A DNA stretch of 64,000 nucleotides from Hymenolepis diminuta (lineage: Eukaryota > Platyhelminthes > Cestoda > Cyclophyllidea > Hymenolepididae), in NCBI GenBank assembly GCA_900708905.1, contig CAADRB010000008.1:1848390-1912389 (forward strand), read 5' to 3'. Each line of letters begins with the position of its first letter. The first letter of the stretch is position 1. The position numbers and the translations under genes were made by a program. The notes under the pieces were generated by a model. It was not told the origin of the DNA, searched no databases, and worked only from the letters and a program-made list of their open reading frames with translations. Positions 55,176 through 64,000 of the stretch are shown here, piece after piece.

Positions 55176-58100
55176 GCTAAGGAAGGAAGGAGGAAGAAGA
55201 AGGGCGAAGTTTGGATGATATATCCTACAGTGAAACCTATTCCCCACTATGTCGAAAAATAAATACGACTTGAAAGTGTGGACCTTCGGTGTCATCGGTA
55301 AAAGCGAGAACGGAAAACACTAAAGGATCGATAATTATAAACCTGAAGACGATCTATTAACTGCCAACTCTTTTATCTCGTAGGTGGATGTTCCAAGAAC
55401 TGTAGCAAAAAGGAATGAATGAAAAACCACGTACAGTCATGTCAACCGAATTTTCCACATGAAGAAACTGATAAGATGAGATAAACTTCATCGAACTTTA
55501 AACAGAAAACAGTTGATCCGATGATTTTGGAACCCGGATGGTAGATAATTTTCTTAATCCTCTAACTTTCTCCTCCACCGTCCCAATTCCAACTCTAACT
55601 TAAACGCTCTACACGTTTTTATTTTTTTCCTTGATAAAAGGTTGAAAAACATTTTTGCTCTGTCATGTTAGATAAATAAATGAGGGAGAAGGTAGAATTC
55701 TGTTACTCAATACGATTCTTTATTCAGAAAATGCAAAGGCCTGTTTAGAATGGGATATGTGTAGTGACTATCTGAACGATTTGCCAATTTTGCATTAGTG
55801 GAGAGAATTTAATTCCATGGCAGGAAAAGCCAATAACTGATGAACCTGTAGACGAGGGACAAAGTCTGCAAATTCCAACCTTTTCATAAACAAGTTTTTA
55901 ACCGAAGACTCTTGATTGGATTCAACGGGAATTGTTTTTAAAGACTCATTAATATCTGGAATAAGGACTTTAGGTCAATCCTTGTTAATCAATAAATTTA
56001 TGGCTAGTAATTTCATAGTGAATAAATAATTTTAAACTATAAATAACCAGATGATAGGGAAAAATTTTTAATAAACTGCTAAAGAATCCTCAGCGCAAAT
56101 TAATCAGCTATTTTGAAGATGGTAATAAAATACGGGAAACTACTTCTGTTAAAGTCAAAGCAAAATGAAATGTTAAAGATAAAATTTAATCCGTAAGATT
56201 TGGATGATTGAATGTTCAGGAGCTCGAGAACTTAGAGTAGGTTTTAATTTATAAAGCATAAAATGGATTAAGTAATTGGGAATGCAAGAGCCAATCCAGC
56301 AGTCTGGATGACGTTTGACCTTGGGTACTGATATAACATTGTGAAGGTTCTGCAAACCATTGGAGTAAATCAAGTCACTGGAATAAATTTTGGCAAGATA
56401 GTGTGGGAAGCGAGGTCTAAATAGACCTTTAATAGGATATAATATAGAGATAAGGCAAGTAAATATGAAACAGCATAAAGATGAAAACAAAGACCAAGAA
56501 CCAAGGAGTACAAATGGTGATGTAGCATCCATCTTGTTTGTGTCCACAAACCTCACCCAAGCGGTAGTATGCTTGGAATTTGGCTTGATCTAGCCAATGG
56601 CATCCCCATGGGTTCACTCTGTGTTCAGGTGTGTGTAATTAACTTTGGTTCGGCAAAGATGCGAGCCATCTTCCCATGTGCTTGTGGCTTATAATGGCTC
56701 AAAACCACCCACAATTTATTGACTGTAATTTAAGCATATATGCGTGTATACATTCATCGAGCTCTGATACTCAAGTTAACTCTTTTGAACGATTAGCTGT
56801 TGAAAAGCAGCCGATGAGCTCGGGATATCTTAAAAGCTGAGGCCTACGGCAATGCATCAATTTTTTTGGGTTTATACCTACAATTGATATTTTCTCATAA
56901 ACGTGAGTCAGCTGCAGATTAAGAGAACAATGCAAATTAGCTAGATTACTTGGATATGTTGCCTCCTACCAATTATGCAGTGGTTTACTTGTCAATCTCA
57001 CGGGTAAGATTCACTGATTACTGACGACTAATCGATGAAGAGCGATAAACAGAACATGCTAGTATTATTCATCAGTTGTGACAACAAGTTATTAGGATAA
57101 CCAGCCAGTCGTTTTTGCTTTACTACTGATATTACGGCATGTAGCCACTTATATAACCTTGGCTCATAACTGGAGCCAAAACTGCTCAAGTCCAAATGAA
57201 AGAAGGGGAGAAACTTGCAGCTCAAAACGAGATCTTTTATTAAAAAGAATAAATTCTTATGTAAGAAATAACTGTTCACCTTTTAAACTAAAAATTGCAG
57301 TTGTGGTGAGATTGCAATCTCAGTCGAGAGCGTGGAAACTAATAATCGATATTTCAATGCGTCGAAATTATACCCTCACAATAAATACTTACAGTATTTA
57401 TAATAGAAATTATTCTCATCGTTCTTATATTTACGACCTAAACTCATTGAATCTACACAGGTTGAGCTATTACTTGACTTGTGGGTTAAAAAATTCCGGT
57501 TGGCTTTAGCTTGATATTTAGTTCTAAGGCCCTCGAAGGAAAGCGTATTCTACAGTCATAGATAGAGGAGAATAGACACATTTTCTAGCGACTTGTCCAT
57601 CTTTATTGAGACTAATTCAAACTAACTTGGTTGGTTAATAGACGAGGCAAGAGAACTTTTATAATGCGACAGGCAAGTATATTATCTTGGTTTTATGAGC
57701 ATATCACAATTTGGTTTTCCGGTGTTAGAGAGGTAATTTTTAACATTTGTGAATTACACAGGCAACCTTGAAAGAATGATTAATTGAGGAAATGTAAAGT
57801 GTGAGCTCTTGCTGAAGAAGTTCTAAGACGCTACTTCTCAACTGAAGATGTGTGAATAGAACCACTTTTCTTCAAAGAGTTTACTTCAGCAAGCCTACAA
57901 GCATTTGCTTGAAAGTGTTAATAAGAAGGGAGTGAAAACATAAGAGGAAGATATGAATTTGAGACTTTTTCAAATAGTTTTCTGAGCATAACTTGCTTCG
58001 ATCAAATGATTAGAAATAAGATTGTATAACGCGGCAGGAATGATGCGATGATGAAAATGACATATTTTACTCACTAGACTGCAAAGACGAGTTTTTCCTA

Positions 58101-58450
58101 TTCAAATATTTTAATGAGTCTCTTCAAATTACTTCAGTTCAACACAGATTGAATTTGATTTCCCTTTAAGCTATTTTTGAGCATATTGTGATGCCTCCTC
58201 CTTTACTTCACGTTTATTGTTTATTACATCAATATTATGCCAATGAACCATACGTTTATTGTCAAATTACTTGTGCCAATATTGACAATTCGAAGTCATC
58301 AGTTGACTTTGGACACCAAGCAATGTCTTATGGTGGACATCTATTGAACCTTACACCTTATATGTGCGTAATAAATGCTGTTTAGTACTAATTAAAATAC
58401 GGCTCTTATATACCTACATCATGTACGGAATCTTGTACCCTAAAAATTGT
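55176..58450. other. Non-coding stretch; one hydrophobic frame not accepted as a gene
   Basis: The minus-strand frame at 56173-56556 (hydrophobic start, 127 codons) overlaps another frame and has no recognised domain. Segment D copy 2 lies at 56904-56923. Confidence 0.35.
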
Positions 58451-58635
58451 GCGTAGGTGGCACATTGGTCATCGTGCATATCTATCATGACAGAGATCGC
58501 GGATTCAGTTCCCATTGGAGTGGCCAACTGCACCACTAATATAGACGGTGGCAAAGTTATTTTCTCACCAGGGAGGTTTTATGTCACTCTTTAACCAGGG
58601 CGAGCGTCGGAAAACGTCTTCTAAATGAACCTGGG
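58451..58635 (+). repeat. tRNA-derived SINE, copy
   Basis: GGTGGCACATTGGTCATCGT head, GCGGATTCAGTTCCCATTGG B box, GAGTGGCCAACTGCACC, TTCTCACCAGGGAGGTTTTA and the GGCGAGCGTCGGAAAACGTC tail. Confidence 0.75.
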
Positions 58636-59386
58636 AATTTTTACTATTATTAAATATCACATAACAAGTTCCTTGAATAGTAAACATTGGAAATGCGATC
58701 ATAGATAATATAACAACGAACTCCCACTGAGATATGATAGTCCACGAACTCAATGACGAAACTATTCAAGCCACTATTTCTTGTTTCTTTGTTTGTACTG
58801 ATAGCAGAATACTACACACAGTGAAATATCGCTTTGTAGACATTCAAGAACTGATATATCAATAAGTGAGAGAGTGGCCCCAACAGTTTGCCTACAAGCA
58901 CATTCCGTCCAATAATCAATAAATTCTAGCACTCAAATGTGCACTAATCGTAGCATCATGGCGCAACAGCCCGTTCCCAAAGAAATAGACTCATTAAACT
59001 TTGTTTGATTTTAAGTCTGGAAAAGTCGAAAAAAATTACTGATCCTATTCCCAAATCGACAAACATATTACCTATATGTTACTTTGTTACTAAAAGATTA
59101 GATCCATTGGCCGACTTAAATTTATTTTAGTATTATGTAGTATTCTGGATTAAAAATAAGAAATTAACATGCCGAAAAACTTCGCAGTTCCCTAAAAAAG
59201 AGGTGGAAAAATTTAATTAACGGTACCCTTAAAAAGATGTTGACTTTCTTTATAAGAATACAAACAAAAACTCCAGATTGGTAAATGCATTAAATTGTTT
59301 AAATTAGAGCTGAATGATAACACAAAATAAAAGTGATATGTATTCTACAAAAATAATGACAAAACTCCAGATGACAAAAATACGGA
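58636..59386. other. Non-coding, 3' flank of the spliced gene
   Basis: AT-rich. No clear AATAAA was found close after the stop on the minus strand. Confidence 0.4.
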
Positions 59387-60445
59387 TCACTGAGATTCCA
59401 TAGCATTCATTATTTGTAATAATTTCGATTCAGTTATTTTGCCATTGGCCTCATTCTTAAACGCAGAAAGAAGTATTTGGCCCAAGTGAGTATCCGTTTT
59501 ACTCACAGCTTGAACAAATAGTCCATGGTGCCTTGTTCCAACCTGTCCAATCCAACAGAATTAAATGTCGCTACTTATAATTTGAAAGTAACAGTACTAT
59601 TTACACGTTTTTAGATAAACTTACCTGGTCGATACATGTGGGGGGCAAATGCTGAGACACATTTCGAACGTCATCAAAGAGGACCTTAAAGGCCATATCC
59701 CTTCCTGATAACCAGTTCTGTGAAACAAAGCGTCTGATTTCATCTATTGAAGACAGGATCTTTGCAAATTCAGCCCGAAATGATTGTACCTCAGAGTCCG
59801 TCGAATGTGGTGGAAATTTCTGATTTAACTTAACAATGACTTCAGATAATTGATCTCCTTTAAAAGATTCCAGGGATAAGTACATCAACTGGATATAAAA
59901 TGGCGATAAATTATTTCAATCAACCAGATAAGATTTGAATCAAAGATAATCTTACGATTTTATCAGCATGACACTTGTAGCTGTGAAGAGGTTTCGCATA
60001 CGGACTTTCAGGTCCAGCTGCAATCGATAAAGCCTCTGCAGCATTAGATACTTCTTCGAGAATAATTGATAACTTGGTATCACCGATCTTTTTCGACATA
60101 TCGCGTAGACACTTAGACTGTGCATTGAAACACCACAGAGTCATACTAGATAACTGTATGCCACCTTTACGCATTGCTGAAGCAACTAAAATAAATATTG
60201 CTTAAATTGGTAGCATTTAAAATAACTTCCGATTTGAAAATAGAATAAAATAAGATCTTACAATTAAAGCACAAAACTAAGAAGTTTTCTTACTCTTCCA
60301 AGATGCTCGCGTGAAGCCGCGGCGCAGCGAGAAGACTAACATAGATTCAAGAAGATAACGGTTATGTCCGGCATACCATTTTGAAACATCCTCAGATAAA
60401 GCAGTCGAAGACGGTCGCTTTCTCGGCTTAATGAATGTAAAACTT
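59387..60445 (-). CDS. Spliced gene of unknown function, last four exons (5' end not found)
   Basis: Exons complement(60294..60445), (59956..60185), (59625..59888) and (59387..59542) join in frame through GT-AG introns of 108, 67 and 82 bp, all with GTAAG donors. Together they give about 266 residues ending in a TGA. The first exon starts in mid-codon and has an in-frame stop just upstream, so at least one 5' exon is missing. The protein begins near IKPRKRPSSTALSEDV, runs through RRGFTRASWKIASAMRKGG and SAAGPESPYAKPLH-like parts (exactly LSIAAGPESPYAKPLH) and ends KLLQIMNAMESQ. It appears mainly alpha-helical, with alternating hydrophobic and charged residues and no transmembrane segment. I do not recognise the family; helical-bundle proteins of scaffolding or trafficking type are one possibility. 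Confidence 0.8.
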
Positions 60446-62743
60446 CTATTTTAATAGTTTAAAAATAAACTACATTTATCACAATATCTAACTGTTGCAC
60501 AATTTCGAGAATTACATGCATAATTACCATTAAAAATAACTTTAAAACATGGAAATTCTCAAGGTTAAAATATTATGAAATGACACGAATTTGAGTCAAG
60601 CATAATTAAGGTCCTTCAAACGGGCCAATTAAACGCTCGCAGCTTTAAAATGCTTCACTTTAAGAAAATTTTTATTGAATTAATACCATAATCCTGTGAA
60701 ATAATCCTTACTTCATGACAAATTTAAGATTATTTTAATTTATAAACAAAAAGTTTTACACTTTTAACATATCTCTTTCATGACTACGGAAACAACTTAT
60801 AATTTAACATAGCTACTCGAACATATGTATTATAGGTATATGATAATTTATTTTAAACTGCAGAATGAAACTGGTGATGGTGAAATCTAAACTCAATTAT
60901 TTTGATCACCGCTTGTATTTTGAAGTATACATTTAACCCTTCCTCACAGTGTTTCTGAATAAGGAAAATTTGTTCTCATTTATTTAAGTTATTACCACAT
61001 AAGGGAGATACAACAACGTATGAATTAACGAACAACCCTACTCCGAAATCTCACTTTGGTGTTGAAAATCACATTTTCCAAAATCTTGCTTCCCATTTTA
61101 CCAATTCCTTGTTTACAACACGCTTTAACTTAAAGATCTTGAGCAAAGGCCAACTTAGTCTTCTCTCTTAATATTCGGTGGTCATCGTGTGGTATTATTT
61201 TTTATCCAATTTGACCGTCTCTTGATTATCTCTCCAAGAGACGGATATTTAATTAAAGGATGGATGTATAGCTGTTCTCTAGAGAAATTTCAACTCTCAT
61301 AAACCGGCAGGTAAAATATTGCATAGCAGTAAGCAAAATAGTAGTAAAAAGTGTATATATGGGTAATTATTGAAAAGAAGATTTAATTTTGTCGAATGAC
61401 ATTAAATATTTTCAGTCGCATTAAAGCAACAATTCCTCAACAATCCCTGAGATTGAGAATTCATGCAGCACCTGAATTCTAAAGATATAGAAAGATTAAC
61501 ATCCCTAGATAGGAATTTTGAAATCCTAATTTATTATGATAATGTGATAAAAAATCCAGTAATTTTGTCGGTTAGTCAAACTTCACATTGAGTTGGATCT
61601 CGTTAATATATTAGATCCGAATACACTAAAATTAAATCACTATCCAAATCACCTACTGAACCCGTATGCACATGGGTATTAAATAAAAGTGATTAGATTT
61701 AGAAGGATTTCGAAAAGCACATTTTAAGTTTTCATCAATAGAGTACATAAAGTTATATGGGGAAAATATTTCTTACCTAATCAGAGGATTTACCAGATAA
61801 ACTCCAGATTGATGATAAAAATAGAAAATTCGGTTAACCGGGCCATCAAACAATGATCAAATTTTCAATTAAACACAGGGTACAATAGTTAAATTTAACG
61901 ACCCATTGCTAACAAGTAAGTGTGGTCTATATTAAAAAATTTAATATTCATTCAGTCCAAGTATATTGCAAATAACTGTAAAAGTGAATGATAATGGAAG
62001 AGTGTTCACCTTGAGTGTTCTAGTAAACTTTGCATATTTAAAATCGTATGAGCTTGTATTGACTGTGGCCATTTGGTGAAAAGAATAAGCTGATCAGTAC
62101 CTTCGTAATTTTAATTGTATCAGCCTTCTATTTTCAATAGTTTTCACCTTTATGTCTTGGATTGTAAGCCACAGTCGAAGAGATAGTCAAAAAAGTTAAT
62201 GTTTTAAAATTAAAAATCAGGATGAATTAATAAGAGCACCGCATATACTGAGAACAAAAATGAACTTGAATGAACTCCTATCAATAATTTTTACATCACG
62301 AAGCTGCTTATTAGAAAATTTATTTTATATGTTTGGCATAACAGGCCTCAATTTTTACATTAAAACAAACGTCCATATTTTTGGGAATGAATTTATTACC
62401 ACTTAAGTTGAGTACTTTTGACGAACTTAAATTTTGCTGATTTATATTTTGCGCAAAATTTACACGGGAGTGTTGAAATAAAAAAGTATTTAGGTTACAA
62501 GCTCTTTTAGTTCAAATTTGACTTAATTTTGCCTCAGTATCTCAGTATATTTATTTACACGTGGTCGTTTTCAATTAAATTAAATTACCAACATCGCTGA
62601 ATATTCGGTTTTAGATTTTAAGTAAGATTGTAGCAGAGTAATTACGAAATGCAACCTTTTATTTCAGATTAACATATAAAGCAACCTTTCACGTTAATGT
62701 AATATATTTGAAGTAGTTTGTCAGTGAAATAACCATGTTTTTC
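60446..62743. other. AT-rich interval, possible long intron or intergenic
   Basis: The missing 5' exons of the preceding gene may be short and lie here, but none could be identified. A 10-bp hairpin (CCGTCTCTTG/CAAGAGACGG, 10-nt loop) is at 61215-61244. Confidence 0.4.
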
Positions 62744-63538
62744 TTAAAACAGGCTATTCATTTGCATTCTATTTCCACCATGGCAGAAATTTCCCCCACC
62801 ATTATTTCCGTTATTGTTACCATTCCATCCAAACTGTTGATTATTCATATTCATTTTATTATTAATTGGCTGTTGCTGCTGGTTATTGCCACTGCCCATG
62901 AAATTTTGCATCGGCTTATGTTGTCCACATCCACAATCACAACCTCCATTTCCGTTTCCATTAGCTGGTACCATGACAAAATCAATATTTGGGAAGAGCC
63001 CTGAGGGGTGTTCAGGAATTGGGAGTCCCGTCAGTTGAGAGGTGAAAGTCAAAACTCCGTTTCCTCTTCCGCTATCATTCTGTTGCGGCCCCATCATAGG
63101 TCCAGGTCCCATCATGGGTCCAGGTCCCATCATGGGTCCAGGTAGTGGGGCTTGGAATGAATTTCCACTCGCAGCCCCAGTACAGTTTGGGCAATTACAT
63201 CCTGACTTTCCTCCAAATTGTTGTCCCTGAGCAGGGCCACCCATTCCACCACCCATTCGAGCATTTGGGAATAGTGGGCGCATGAATCCATCTTGTGACA
63301 TTTGACCACTTCCACTGCTACCACTGCCACCGCCCATGGTATTGTTATACCCACCTGGGTTGTTGTTAAAGAGAGCAGCGAGTTGGTGGTTGCCACTCTG
63401 TTGCAAAGCGGTTTGTTTAGCGCGGTTGACGAATTGAGTCGTGCTGTTCCAACTGGGATTCATTCCTTGGGGTTGTTGAATGAAGGGCTGAGGGAAACAA
63501 TCCTGTTGACCAAATCGAGGGCCTCCACATTGTTGCAT
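62744..63538 (-). CDS. Gly/Asn/Gln/Met-rich protein with CxCPNC motif
   Basis: 264 aa from the ATG at 63538 (MQQCGGPRFGQQDCFPQP). The longer ORF upstream lacks an ATG and crosses a T-rich run ending TTGGACTCAG, a strong splice acceptor (exon edge 63544), so it is intron or outron. Features: GNCPNC-like CNCPNC at residues about 114-119; a GPMMGP repeat from three 18-bp units (63090-63143); a Cys cluster CDCGCG near 197-203; and Gly/Asn/Gln-rich tails. CNCPNC resembles the Btd box of Sp-type factors, but no zinc fingers are present. The ATG 6 nt past an acceptor suits trans-splicing or a final coding exon. No membrane or catalytic domain was seen. Function unknown. Confidence 0.65.
   Translation of the reverse strand: MQQCGGPRFGQQDCFPQPFIQQPQGMNPSWNSTTQFVNRAKQTALQQSGNHQLAALFNNNPGGYNNTMGGGSGSSGSGQMSQDGFMRPLFPNARMGGGMGGPAQGQQFGGKSGCNCPNCTGAASGNSFQAPLPGPMMGPGPMMGPGPMMGPQQNDSGRGNGVLTFTSQLTGLPIPEHPSGLFPNIDFVMVPANGNGNGGCDCGCGQHKPMQNFMGSGNNQQQQPINNKMNMNNQQFGWNGNNNGNNGGGNFCHGGNRMQMNSLF
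63090..63143 (-). repeat. Three tandem 18-bp units in coding sequence
   Basis: CCCATCATGGGTCCAGGT three times, the first with one change. They encode GPMMGP-type repeats in frame. Confidence 0.9.
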
Positions 63539-63543
63539 GCTGA

Positions 63544-63872
63544 CCTGAGTCCAAAACAAAAAAATGCAAAAAATATGAACTTCTAATGAACAATGAAAAA
63601 ACCGTGATTTCACAATATATCACATTGATAGAAATAACTAATTATAGATTATTTCACGTCCAAATCTTAAACGGCATACATACAAAGTATGCATAACAGA
63701 GGGAATATGTCAGTAAATATATAGATACATTTGAAACGGTTAAACTTGGGAAATATGCTATGAGGATTTAAGTGCAATGTTATTATCATTAGAATTCACT
63801 CTTCTCTGTGAGTGCTTCTGTGTAAATATCATGTAAGATCAAGCTGCTTTTTCGGGCATCTGAAATAAGAGA
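63544..63872. other. Upstream region of the CxCPNC gene
   Basis: Contains the acceptor and its T-rich run (minus strand) just right of the gene. No further exon was recognised. Confidence 0.4.
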
Positions 63873-63990
63873 TTAATTGAAATGGCAAAATTGACCATTA
63901 GCGCAAACCAACTGATTAATAAGCGCTAACGATTGTGGCTCAGAATTTGATCAGTAATCCAGGTGACGGACTGTGAAATTTGAATATTTG
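63873..63990 (-). repeat. Family B, inverted copy at the window end
   Basis: AATGGCAAAATTGACCATTA, CCAACTGATTAATAAGCGCT and a GTGAAATTTGAATATTTGAA end match family B reversed. It may run past the window. Confidence 0.5.
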
Positions 63991-64000
63991 AACTTGAAAA

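Noticed and set aside
56173..56617. Minus-strand hydrophobic frame, 127 codons, with a second overlapping frame
   Set aside because: No recognised domain. Both frames are open over the same DNA, and AT-rich DNA easily gives hydrophobic translations. A possible short exon (acceptor near 56619, donor near 56550) cannot be confirmed.
1..64000. CRISPR arrays, rRNA and bacterial-style operons
   Set aside because: No regularly spaced short repeats, no rRNA-like conserved segments, and gene structure is clearly eukaryotic.

Overview
This is an AT-rich, gene-poor stretch of a eukaryotic (animal) nuclear genome. Supporting signs are GT-AG introns of about 70-110 bp, a C2H2 zinc-finger factor, tRNA-derived SINEs, a mariner-like DNA transposon and Ty3/gypsy-type LTR material. 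There are no bacterial operons, RBSs or CRISPR arrays. A small-genome invertebrate such as a parasitic flatworm fits (short introns, AUGs just after splice acceptors, gag style), but the sequence alone does not prove the species.

Layout. 0-0.6 kb: the 5' end of a minus-strand Ty3/gypsy-like retroelement, running off the left edge. 1.3-2.7 kb: two copies of a dispersed repeat (family A). 3.5-5.2 kb: a CCAAT/TATA promoter-like block, then a plus-strand gene of 267 codons. 6-31 kb: almost no genes, but many decayed repeats: SINEs in both orientations, AT-rich family B, and at 16.5-18.0 kb a dead mariner-like element with a family A copy inserted in it. 31.3-32.5 kb: diverged tandem units. 32.7-35.1 kb: the main gene, an intronless C2H2 factor of 782 aa with eight fingers, minus strand, with a GC-richer CpG/CCAAT 5' flank. 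35-59 kb: repeats and GC-rich promoter-like islands (38.2, 46.8-47.2, 53.7 kb) with no recognisable coding. 59.4-60.4 kb: the last four exons of a minus-strand spliced gene of unknown function. 62.7-63.5 kb: the terminal or only coding exon of a Gly/Asn/Gln/Met-rich protein with a CxCPNC motif, minus strand.

The most interesting point is that the plus-strand gene at 4.4-5.2 kb and the zinc-finger gene 28 kb away share a two-block Ser/Leu/Ala-rich N-terminal region, although the first gene has no zinc fingers. They look like diverged paralogs, one of which could act as a fingerless partner or competitor. Most of the rest of the window is the debris of at least seven repeat families. Coordinates of the decayed repeats are read by eye and approximate.
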